In this document: positions 7,370 to 14,989 of the stretch, in pieces
How positions within the stretch are numbered: the first letter of the stretch is position 1
Layout: each line of letters opens with the position of its first letter
Source of the DNA: an uncultured Spirochaetaceae bacterium
GTDB lineage: Bacteria; Spirochaetota; Spirochaetia; Sphaerochaetales; Sphaerochaetaceae
Length of the DNA stretch: 32,185 nucleotides
Direction: 5' to 3'
Assembly (NCBI GenBank): GCA_944389085.1
Contig: CALXLB010000013.1
Span: 1-32,185 of the forward strand
Translations under genes and position numbers: made by a program
The notes under the pieces: model-generated
What the model was told of the DNA's origin: nothing
The model's database searches: none
The model's input: the letters and a program-made list of their open reading frames with translations, nothing else

Positions 7370-8314
7370 ATGATTGAGACCCCGATTTGTCAGATGCTGG
7401 GTATCAAATACCCGGTGTTCCAGGGCGGAATGGCCTGGATAGCTGACGGTCGTCTCGCAGCAGCCGTCTCCAATGGAGGCGGTCTGGGCATCATCGCCGC
7501 AGGCAATGCACCTGCTGATTATGTCAGAGCTGAGATCAGAACCGCCAGATCACTCACCGACAAGCCTTTCGGCGTCAACATCAAGCTTATGAGTCCGTAT
7601 GCCGATGACGTGGCTCAGGTCGCAGCAGAAGGGGGCGTGGCAGTCTTCACGACAGGAGCAGGCAAACCATCAAAGTACATGGACGCATGGAAGAATGCAG
7701 GCATTAAAGTCATCCCGGTCGTAGCCTCTGTCGCCATGGCAAAGCTAATGACCAGGCTTGGAGCTTCAGCCCTGATTGCAGAAGGTGGAGAAAGCGGTGG
7801 ACATGTCGGGGAACTCACGACTATGGTTCTCGTGCCGCTCGTTGTCGATGCCACAGATCTTCCAGTCATCGCGGCAGGCGGTATCGCTGACGGCCGTGGT
7901 GTCGCAGCAGCTTTCATGCTTGGAGCAGTCGGTGTCCAGATGGGAACGAGATTCCTCAGTGCTGAAGAATGCTCTATCAGCGATGTGTACAAAGAGAAAA
8001 TCATCAAAGCAGGCGATTTATGCACAATGGTGACAGGAAAAAAACTTGGGCATCCTGTGCGTTCCTTAAGGACCAATTTCGCACGCGAGTATGCTAAGGC
8101 TGAATTCGGGGGCATGCCCGATGAAGAGCTTGAAGCACTCGGTGTAGGTTCCCTGAGAAAGGCAGTAAAAGACGGAGACCTGCAGAATGGCTGCTTCCTC
8201 GCGGGACAGATTGCTGCAATGGTCAACCATATCCAGCCAGCTGCTGAGATAGTCAAAGAAGTCATCGAAGGTGCTGAGCCCATCCTCAGAGGAGCAATGA
8301 AATGGGTAAAATAG
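7370..8314 (+). CDS. fabK: Enoyl-ACP reductase II (FabK, FMN-dependent)
   Basis: FabK reduces trans-2-enoyl-ACP in the last step of each elongation round, using FMN and NAD(P)H. This 314-residue protein is a TIM-barrel of the nitronate monooxygenase superfamily. It shows the N-terminal FQGGMAWIADGRLA, the glycine-rich NGGGLGIIAAGN, the active-site loop GGESGGHVGE with His145, and the phosphate-binding AAGGIADGRG. The SGGH form and the fab operon context favour FabK over a nitronate monooxygenase. FabK in place of FabI predicts insensitivity to triclosan-type inhibitors. The ribosome binding site lies in the end of acpP, and the 3' end overlaps fabD by 13 nt. Confidence 0.95.
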   Translation: MIETPICQMLGIKYPVFQGGMAWIADGRLAAAVSNGGGLGIIAAGNAPADYVRAEIRTARSLTDKPFGVNIKLMSPYADDVAQVAAEGGVAVFTTGAGKPSKYMDAWKNAGIKVIPVVASVAMAKLMTRLGASALIAEGGESGGHVGELTTMVLVPLVVDATDLPVIAAGGIADGRGVAAAFMLGAVGVQMGTRFLSAEECSISDVYKEKIIKAGDLCTMVTGKKLGHPVRSLRTNFAREYAKAEFGGMPDEELEALGVGSLRKAVKDGDLQNGCFLAGQIAAMVNHIQPAAEIVKEVIEGAEPILRGAMKWVK

Positions 8315-9219
8315 CATTCGTTTTCTCCGGTCAGGGTGCTCAGGCCCCTGGCATGGGAAAGGATCTCTATGCTTCCTCTTCTGCCGCAAAAAGTGTCTCA
8401 GACAAGCTGGATGCGATCAGGAAAGGTACCCTGGAGATGTGTTTTTCAGGCAGTGCTGAGGATCTGAAGAAGACAGAGAACACACAGCCATGCATGTATC
8501 TGACGGAAAGTGCAGCAGCTGCTGCATTGAAAGAAGCAGGAATAAAACCAGATGCAGTGGCAGGTTTCTCACTTGGAGAGATAGCGGCTCTGAGTGAAGC
8601 GGGCATTGTGTCCCTTGAAGACGGATTCAGAATCGTCACAGAACGCGGACGCCTGATGCAGAAGGAAGCTGACAGCCATCCTGCTGTAATGTCTGCGGTA
8701 TTGAAGCTGTCCGATGAAAAAGTAGAAGAGATTGCCTCTCTCTTTCATCAGGTCTATCCAGTGAATTACAACTCGCCAGGACAGGTTGTTGTCTCAGCAG
8801 CAGCTGATTCAATTGCAGAGTTCGAGGCAAAGGTAAAAGAAGAAGGCGGCAGAGCAATGAGGCTGAATGTTGCGGGAGGATTCCACTCACCATTCATGCA
8901 TGAAGCTGCAACAGCTTTCGCTGAAGAACTTGAGAACTACAAATTCTCAACCCCGCTCCTGCCGATTTATTCAAATGTGACAGGACAAAGATACGAAGGA
9001 GATCCAAAACCCCTTCTTGCAAAACAGATAGAATCTCCTGTCAGATGGACAACCATCGTCAGGAACATGATAGCCGACGGTATCGACACATTCATCGAAG
9101 TCGGACCCGGCACAACTCTTACAGGACTGATTAAGAGAATCGACAGCAGCGTCAGAACATTCAATGTATCAGATGCTGAAAGCATTAAGAAAATCACTAC
9201 GGAGGTCTCAAATGGCTGA
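8302..9219 (+). CDS. fabD: Malonyl-CoA:ACP transacylase
   Basis: FabD transfers malonyl groups from CoA to ACP to supply elongation units. The 305-residue protein has the early FSGQGAQ motif, the nucleophile Ser90 in GFSLGE (GHSLGE in most homologues), the malonate-binding arginine in RGRLMQ near residue 117, and catalytic His195 in GGFHSPFM. Length is normal for the family. It overlaps the end of fabK by 13 nt and the start of fabG by 8 nt, so the three are likely coupled. It receives its substrate from the acetyl-CoA carboxylase encoded further down the same operon. Confidence 0.97.
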   Translation: MGKIAFVFSGQGAQAPGMGKDLYASSSAAKSVSDKLDAIRKGTLEMCFSGSAEDLKKTENTQPCMYLTESAAAAALKEAGIKPDAVAGFSLGEIAALSEAGIVSLEDGFRIVTERGRLMQKEADSHPAVMSAVLKLSDEKVEEIASLFHQVYPVNYNSPGQVVVSAAADSIAEFEAKVKEEGGRAMRLNVAGGFHSPFMHEAATAFAEELENYKFSTPLLPIYSNVTGQRYEGDPKPLLAKQIESPVRWTTIVRNMIADGIDTFIEVGPGTTLTGLIKRIDSSVRTFNVSDAESIKKITTEVSNG

Positions 9220-9946
9220 AGGAAAGACAGCTATCGTCACAGGTGGCTCAAGAGGAATCGGCAGGGAAGTCTCACTTCGCCTTGCCGCTCTCGGTTATGA
9301 TATCGCAATAGTATATGTCGGCGATGAAAATGAAGCTACCGACACAATCAATGAATGTGAGAAGAAAGGCGTGAAAGCCAGAGCCTATGTATGCAATGTC
9401 GCTTCATTTGAAGAGACAAAAGCCGTCATTGCAGACATCAGAAAGGATTTCGGCAGCAATATTGAAATCCTCGTCAATAATGCAGGTATCACACGCGATG
9501 GCCTTATAGCATTCATGAAGGAATCAGACTGGGACAGCGTTCTGAGCGTGAACCTGAAAGGTGCTTTCAACATGATCCGCCACACGGCCGCTCTTTTCAT
9601 CAAGAACAGATGCGGCAGAATCGTCAACATCAGTTCTGTCTCAGGCCTCATGGGAAACGCAGGACAGGCTAATTATTCAGCTTCGAAAGCAGGAATCGTG
9701 GGACTGACAAAAGCAACAGCAAGAGAGCTTGCTCCGAAGGGAATCACATGCAATGCCGTTGCTCCCGGATTCATCCACACAGATATGACAAAGAATATCA
9801 CAGAAGATAACTCAGAGCTTCTCAAGACCATTCCTCTTGGAAGGATGGGAGAAGTTTCCGATGTCGCGTCCGCTGTCATCTTCCTTCTCTCTTCTCCTTA
9901 TATCACAGGAGAAGTACTGAGAGTCGATGGCGGAATCGCAATGTAA
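9212..9946 (+). CDS. fabG: 3-oxoacyl-ACP reductase
   Basis: FabG performs the NADPH-dependent first reduction of the elongation cycle. It is a 244-residue short-chain dehydrogenase. Motifs are the cofactor loop TGGSRGIG (residues 10-17), NNAG (89-92), catalytic Ser142, Tyr155 and Lys159 in the order expected from E. coli FabG, and the C-terminal GEVLRVDGGIAM. The open frame extends to 9164, but ATG 9212 is preferred: GGAGG (9201-9205) is 6 nt upstream and the protein then begins just before the first beta strand. Confidence 0.97.
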   Translation: MAEGKTAIVTGGSRGIGREVSLRLAALGYDIAIVYVGDENEATDTINECEKKGVKARAYVCNVASFEETKAVIADIRKDFGSNIEILVNNAGITRDGLIAFMKESDWDSVLSVNLKGAFNMIRHTAALFIKNRCGRIVNISSVSGLMGNAGQANYSASKAGIVGLTKATARELAPKGITCNAVAPGFIHTDMTKNITEDNSELLKTIPLGRMGEVSDVASAVIFLLSSPYITGEVLRVDGGIAM

Positions 9947-9959
9947 TAGGAGAAAAGAG

Positions 9960-11198
9960 ATGAGCGAATACAGAAGAGTCGTAGTTACTGGTCTCGGCGC
10001 CATAACGCCGATCGGCAACAGCGTCGAGGAAGCATGGAATGGCATGATTGAAGGACGCTGCGGAATCGGGGAAATCACATACTTCGATACAACAGATTAC
10101 AAAGCCAAGCTTGATGCAGAAGTCAAGAACTTCAATGCACGTGACTGGATGGAGAAATCAGATACACTGCGTTCCGACAGATTCGCTCAGTTCGCCATTG
10201 CAGCAGCTGTGCAGGCTGTCGAGGAAAGCGGAATCATCGGCACTCTTCCACCAGAGAGAATCGGTGTATATTTCGGCAGCGGTATCGGCGGAATCCAGAC
10301 ATTCACTGCAGAGCATAACAAGCTTCTGCAGCGTGGCCCGGGACGTGTTTCACCGTTCTTCGTTCCTATGATGATCCCAAACATGGCCGCTGGCATGATT
10401 GCTATCCGCTTCAATTGCCAGAATGCAGCTCTTCCCGCAGTCACTGCATGTGCCTCTGGCTCAAATGCTATCGGAGAGGCTGTCAGAGCTATCAGACACG
10501 GTTACGCAGATGCGATCATCTCCGGAGGTGCAGAAGCGGCAATCTCTGAGCCTGGCGTTGCAGGATTCATCAACATGCAGGCTCTCTCCACTGCAACAGA
10601 TCCAAATGCGGCTTCCCTCCCATTCGATAAGCGCCGTGCAGGCTTTGTCATCGGAGAAGGAGCTGGCGCACTTATCCTCGAAGAGTATGAGCACGCTGTA
10701 AAGAGAGGAGCGAAGATCTACGGAGAGGTCACTGGTTATGGTTCCACATGCGATGCATATCACATAACAGCACCACGACCGGATGCAGACGGAGGCAGAA
10801 GAGCTATGGTGGAAGCCATGAAGGAATCAGGCTACAAGGCTGGAGAAAGCGTCTATGTCAATGCACATGGAACAGGAACTCCTCTCAATGACAAAGGTGA
10901 GACCATTGCCATCAAGGGAGCTCTGGGAGAAGAAGAGGCAAGAAAAGCTGTAATCAGTTCCACAAAGTCCATGACAGGACACATGCTTGGTGCTGCAGGA
11001 GCTATCGAAGCCATCGCATGCCTCAAGGCCCTCGAGACATCAGTCATTCCGCCTACGATCAACCTCATCGAACCGGATCCGGAGTGTGATCTCGATTATG
11101 TTCCAAACACCGCACGTGAAAAGAAAATCGATATCGCACTTTCCAACTCGCTTGGATTCGGTGGTCACAATGCCTGTCTGGCTTTCAGGAGAGTGTGA
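9960..11198 (+). CDS. fabF: 3-oxoacyl-ACP synthase II
   Basis: FabF condenses malonyl-ACP with acyl-ACP. The 412-residue thiolase-fold protein has the catalytic triad Cys164 (VTACASGSNA), His303 (NAHGTGTPLND) and His341 (MTGHMLGAAGA), at almost the same positions as E. coli FabF. The start is ATG 9960 rather than the earlier in-frame codon at 9927, because AGGAG precedes it and the family N-terminus RRVVVTGLGAITPIG starts there. It is the only condensing enzyme in the operon; no fabH is present. Its stop overlaps the accB start by one base (TGATG). Confidence 0.97.
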   Translation: MSEYRRVVVTGLGAITPIGNSVEEAWNGMIEGRCGIGEITYFDTTDYKAKLDAEVKNFNARDWMEKSDTLRSDRFAQFAIAAAVQAVEESGIIGTLPPERIGVYFGSGIGGIQTFTAEHNKLLQRGPGRVSPFFVPMMIPNMAAGMIAIRFNCQNAALPAVTACASGSNAIGEAVRAIRHGYADAIISGGAEAAISEPGVAGFINMQALSTATDPNAASLPFDKRRAGFVIGEGAGALILEEYEHAVKRGAKIYGEVTGYGSTCDAYHITAPRPDADGGRRAMVEAMKESGYKAGESVYVNAHGTGTPLNDKGETIAIKGALGEEEARKAVISSTKSMTGHMLGAAGAIEAIACLKALETSVIPPTINLIEPDPECDLDYVPNTAREKKIDIALSNSLGFGGHNACLAFRRV

Positions 11199-11626
11199 TG
11201 AAAGAAGAAGCAATCAGAAAATATGCAGGATTGATGAAAGAACTGGGGCTTACAGGTCTCGAAGTCAAGGAAGATGGCTACGAACTTCGCCTTGAATATG
11301 GCAACAGAAGTCCAAAAGCTCCAGAAACGTACATCGTTCCTGAAACAAGTACAGCAGAAAAAGCTCCTGCAGAAACAAAAAAAGAAGAAGGCAGTATCAT
11401 CACATCTCCGATGGTAGGAGTCTTCTACTCCGCTTCTGCAGAGAACGCAGAGCCTTTTGTACATGTGGGAAGCCAGGTGAAGAAAGGTGATACGCTATGT
11501 CTCATCGAAGCAATGAAGCTTATGAATGAAATCACAGCAGAAGAAGATGGCACGATACTGGAGATCTATGCGAATAACGGCAGCATAGTCGAATACGGTG
11601 CACCGCTTTTCAGAATCGGGAGGTAA
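11198..11626 (+). CDS. accB: Acetyl-CoA carboxylase biotin carboxyl carrier protein
   Basis: AccB carries biotin between the carboxylase and transferase parts of acetyl-CoA carboxylase. The 142-residue protein has an N-terminal helical region, a Glu/Ala/Pro/Thr-rich linker (about residues 39-65) and a C-terminal biotinyl domain. The biotinylation motif is EAMKLMNE with Lys107. ATG 11198 is chosen over the GTG at 11195 because it makes a TGATG junction with fabF, and AGGAG stands in the end of fabF at a suitable distance. fabZ follows after 3 nt. Confidence 0.96.
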   Translation: MKEEAIRKYAGLMKELGLTGLEVKEDGYELRLEYGNRSPKAPETYIVPETSTAEKAPAETKKEEGSIITSPMVGVFYSASAENAEPFVHVGSQVKKGDTLCLIEAMKLMNEITAEEDGTILEIYANNGSIVEYGAPLFRIGR

Positions 11627-11629
11627 AGG

Positions 11630-12070
11630 ATGACAAGAGAGGAAATCATGAATATTCTGCCACACAGAAACAGCATGCTGCTTCTGGATGAGGTAGAGAG
11701 AGTCGGCGACGAAGCTCATGGTAAATACACTGTCAAAGGAACTGAATTCTTCCTCGATGGCCACTTTCCATCTTTTCCTATCGTACCAGGTGTCATTCTG
11801 TGCGAAATCCTTGCGCAGTCTGCATGTGTGCTTCTCGATGGAACAATCTCCAGTGACAAACTCCCTGTCTATGCAGGTCTGGACAAAGTACGCTTCCGTT
11901 CACCTGTCCGTCCCGGAGATACATTCGAGACAAAATGCAGGATAACACGCTCTAAAGGACCATTCTACTTCGGTGAAGGAGAAGGCTATGTGGATGGTAA
12001 TCTTGCCATCTCAGCATCTTTTTCCTTCTGCATTACAGATAAGGAAAGCGTATGTTCTCCAAAATCCTGA
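11630..12070 (+). CDS. fabZ: 3-hydroxyacyl-ACP dehydratase
   Basis: FabZ dehydrates 3-hydroxyacyl-ACP to the enoyl form. The 146-residue hot-dog-fold protein begins with the family motif ILPHRNSMLLLDEV. It contains catalytic His45 in DGHFPSFPIVPGV and Glu59 in CEILAQ, 14 residues apart as in E. coli FabZ. A Shine-Dalgarno-like GGGAGG and AAAGG precede the ATG. It lies between accB and accC, an arrangement typical of streptococcal and clostridial fab loci, and its end overlaps accC by 19 nt. Confidence 0.97.
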   Translation: MTREEIMNILPHRNSMLLLDEVERVGDEAHGKYTVKGTEFFLDGHFPSFPIVPGVILCEILAQSACVLLDGTISSDKLPVYAGLDKVRFRSPVRPGDTFETKCRITRSKGPFYFGEGEGYVDGNLAISASFSFCITDKESVCSPKS

Positions 12071-13362
12071 TAGCCAACCGCGGAGAGATTGCAGTAAGAA
12101 TCATCAGAGCTTGCAAGGAAATGGGTATCAGATCCGTTGCGGTTTTCTCTGAAGCCGACAGGGACTCCCTTCCTGTTGCACTGGCAGATGAAAGCATCTG
12201 CATAGGGCCTGCAAATGCTTCTGACAGTTATCTCAATGCAGAGAGAATCATCAGTGCAGCATTGGCTACAAAAGCGGCGGCGATACATCCTGGTTATGGT
12301 TTTCTTTCTGAGAATGCAGAATTCGCTGCTCTATGCAGGAAGAACGGCATATCCTTCATCGGTCCTTCCGCAGAGGAAATGGAGAGGCTGAGCGATAAAT
12401 CAACCATCAAGAAGATCGCACAGGAAGCAGGTCTGAGCGTCATACCAGGTACAGATACTCTGGAATCTGTAGATGAAGCCATCAGTGCAGCTTCTTCTTT
12501 CGGCTATCCTGTCATGCTCAAAGCACGCTCTGGAGGCGGCGGACGCGGTATCAGACCAGCTTACTCTGCCGAGGAACTGAAGGAAGCCTATCCATTAGCT
12601 GTAGCTGAGAGCAAAGCAGCCTTCGGCGACGGAGGAGTCTATCTTGAGAAATGCATAACACCTGCCAGACATATTGAAGTACAGGTGCTCTCTGATGAAT
12701 ATGGCAATGCTGTAGCACTTGGAGAACGCGACTGCTCCATCCAGCTTCACCACCAGAAGCTTCTGGAAGAGTCTCCCTCCCCTGCTGTCACACCTGAAAT
12801 GAGAAAGAAGCTTCTCGACAGTGCCGAAAGCGCTATCAGGAAGATTGGCTATACAGGAGCTGGAACACTCGAGTTCCTTATGGACAAGAACGGGAATTTC
12901 TGGTTCATGGAGATGAATGTACGTCTGCAGGTTGAGCATGGCGTGACAGAGATCCTCACAGGAGTCGATCTCGTAAAATGGCAGATAAGGATCGCCGCTG
13001 GCGTTCCAATTCCTTTTACGCGTTCAAACATCCGGCTTCAGGGTTCTGCGATAGAATGCAGAATCAATGCACTTACTCCAGGAGCAATAAAAGGTATCCA
13101 TATCCCAGGTGGACCATTCGTCAGATTTGATACATATCTGGAACCTGGAACGATTGTCCCCCCTTACTATGATTCGCTTGTAGGAAAGCTCATGGTATTC
13201 ACGGCAACGAGAGAGGAAGCCATCAGAAAGATGAAGGCATACCTCTGCGAACTCCTGATAGATGGTATTAAGACGAATATCGAGGATGAACTGAAAATCA
13301 TCAGCAATCCCGTATTCGAATCCGGACAGTATGATACTGGCTTTATGGAAGGCATGAAATGA
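12052..13362 (+). CDS. accC: Acetyl-CoA carboxylase biotin carboxylase subunit
   Basis: AccC carboxylates the biotin on AccB using ATP and bicarbonate. The 436-residue ATP-grasp protein shows KILIANRGEIAVRIIRACKE at the N-terminus, the glycine-rich ATP loop GGGGRG near residue 165, ARHIEVQVL, and the catalytic E-N-R segment EMNVRLQVEH. Two normally strict motifs differ: IQLHHQK in place of IQRRHQK, and NVRLQVEHGVTE in place of NTRIQVEHPVTE. The residues known to act in catalysis (Glu, Asn, Arg, His and Lys in these motifs) are kept, so activity is expected. The start has AAGGAAAG just upstream. Confidence 0.96.
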   Translation: MFSKILIANRGEIAVRIIRACKEMGIRSVAVFSEADRDSLPVALADESICIGPANASDSYLNAERIISAALATKAAAIHPGYGFLSENAEFAALCRKNGISFIGPSAEEMERLSDKSTIKKIAQEAGLSVIPGTDTLESVDEAISAASSFGYPVMLKARSGGGGRGIRPAYSAEELKEAYPLAVAESKAAFGDGGVYLEKCITPARHIEVQVLSDEYGNAVALGERDCSIQLHHQKLLEESPSPAVTPEMRKKLLDSAESAIRKIGYTGAGTLEFLMDKNGNFWFMEMNVRLQVEHGVTEILTGVDLVKWQIRIAAGVPIPFTRSNIRLQGSAIECRINALTPGAIKGIHIPGGPFVRFDTYLEPGTIVPPYYDSLVGKLMVFTATREEAIRKMKAYLCELLIDGIKTNIEDELKIISNPVFESGQYDTGFMEGMK

Positions 13363-14207
13363 GCATTCTTAAATTCCTTCACAAGCCGCAGAATGCGCTT
13401 GAGACAGAAGGCAGAAGCGCAGAACCATCGGTCGGAGAGACTGAATATATCTGCCCTAACTGCCACAGGACTCTGAGAGAAAGCACGCTGGAAGAGCACA
13501 GCTGGATCTGTGTCTGCGGACATCATTTCAGAATCAGTGCAAGAAAGAGAATCCAGATGCTGACTGATGAGAACTCATTCAAAGAAATGTTCTCTTTTAT
13601 AGAAAGCAATGATCCGATAACCTTCCCCGGTTATCAGGAAAAGCTTGAGAAAGCCCGGGCAAAGAGCGGGGAGAGCGAATCAGTCATCACCGGTACTGCC
13701 AGGATAGGAGGCATTAAAGCCGCAATATTCGCGATGTCTCCTGAATTCATGATGGGATCGATGGGAGCTGCTACAGGAGAGAAAATAACACGCATATTCG
13801 AATATGCCACACAGTATTCTCTCCCTGTAATCGGATGGACTGTCTCCGGAGGTGCAAGAATGCAGGAGGGCCTGATGTCTCTGATGCAGATGGCAAAGAC
13901 CAGCGGCGCTGTCCTCCGCCACTCAGAGGCAGGTCTCCTCTACATTACAGTCCTCACAGATCCTACGACAGGAGGTGTCACGGCTTCCTTTGCCATGGAA
14001 GGTGATATCATCGTTGCAGAACCTGGCGCCACAGTCGGTTTTGCAGGACGCCGCGTTGTTGAACAGACAACAATGGAATCTCTTCCAAGAGACTTCCAGA
14101 CATCAGAATTCATTCTGGAACATGGGTTTGCAGATATCATCATACCAAGAACAGGGGAAAAGAAACTCCTGTATGATCTTTTACGCCTGCACGGAGGACG
14201 CCAATGA
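13359..14207 (+). CDS. accD: Acetyl-CoA carboxylase carboxyltransferase subunit beta
   Basis: AccD is half of the carboxyltransferase that moves CO2 from biotin to acetyl-CoA. The 282-residue protein has an N-terminal zinc ribbon followed by a crotonase-like domain containing WTVSGGARMQEG and TDPTTGGVTASFAMEGD. The first zinc pair is a normal CxxC (Cys32, Cys35). The second reads WICVCGHH, giving Cys51 and Cys53 as CxC instead of the usual CxxC. The start overlaps accC by ATGA, and the end overlaps accA by ATGA, consistent with equal production of the two transferase subunits. Confidence 0.96.
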   Translation: MSILKFLHKPQNALETEGRSAEPSVGETEYICPNCHRTLRESTLEEHSWICVCGHHFRISARKRIQMLTDENSFKEMFSFIESNDPITFPGYQEKLEKARAKSGESESVITGTARIGGIKAAIFAMSPEFMMGSMGAATGEKITRIFEYATQYSLPVIGWTVSGGARMQEGLMSLMQMAKTSGAVLRHSEAGLLYITVLTDPTTGGVTASFAMEGDIIVAEPGATVGFAGRRVVEQTTMESLPRDFQTSEFILEHGFADIIIPRTGEKKLLYDLLRLHGGRQ

Positions 14208-14989
14208 CAGCATATGACAAAGTCCGCACAGCAAGAAGCACAACACGCCCTACTGCACAGGACTATATTACAGAGATGTTCACAGGCTTCATCGAACTGC
14301 ATGGTGACAGACGTTATCGCGATGATGAGGCAATCATGGGAGGGCTGGCTTATCTCAATGGCCGTCCAGTAACAGTCATCGGCATCGAAAAGGGACATGA
14401 TACTATTGAGAGAATGAGAAGATCATTCGGTGCTCCAGAGCCCGAAGGATACAGAAAAGCATTGCGTCTGATGAAGCAGGCTGAGAAATTTCACCGTCCT
14501 GTCATACTCTTCGTAGACACTTCCGGAGCCTACTGCGGCATTGGAGCAGAAGAGAGAGGACAGGGCGAAGCGATTGCTGAGAATCTGATGGCAATGATGG
14601 GCCTCAATGTACCCGAGATTTCAATTCTGATCGGCGAAGGAGGAAGCGGCGGAGCATTGGCTCTTGCCGTATCCGACAGAGTCTGGATGCTTGAGAATGC
14701 AGTCTATTCAGTCATCTCGCCAGAAGGCTGTGCCAGCATTCTCTACAAAGATGCTGCCCAGGCTCCTACAGCTGCGGAAAGCCTCAAACTCACTGCCGAT
14801 GATGCTTTAAAGCTCGGTGTTGCGGAGAGAGTCATCAGCGAGAGGAACATAGGAACTGCAGAGTTCTACAAAACACTTGCGGATGATATCAGCAAAGAGC
14901 TGGAAATACTTGATAAAACAACAGATCTCACAGAGAGAAGATATCAGCGCTTCCGTTCATTCGGACGCTTCGAAGAGGAAAGGAAATGA
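14204..14989 (+). CDS. accA: Acetyl-CoA carboxylase carboxyltransferase subunit alpha
   Basis: AccA forms the other half of the carboxyltransferase. At 261 residues it is shorter than the E. coli protein (about 319) because it lacks most of the N-terminal helical extension, as in Firmicutes-type AccA. Conserved segments are FIELHGDRRYRDDEAIMGG, FGAPEPEGYRKALRLMK, FVDTSGAYCGIGAEERGQ and GEGGSGGALALA. It overlaps accD and the following acyl-CoA ligase gene by ATGA junctions. Confidence 0.97.
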   Translation: MTAYDKVRTARSTTRPTAQDYITEMFTGFIELHGDRRYRDDEAIMGGLAYLNGRPVTVIGIEKGHDTIERMRRSFGAPEPEGYRKALRLMKQAEKFHRPVILFVDTSGAYCGIGAEERGQGEAIAENLMAMMGLNVPEISILIGEGGSGGALALAVSDRVWMLENAVYSVISPEGCASILYKDAAQAPTAAESLKLTADDALKLGVAERVISERNIGTAEFYKTLADDISKELEILDKTTDLTERRYQRFRSFGRFEEERK

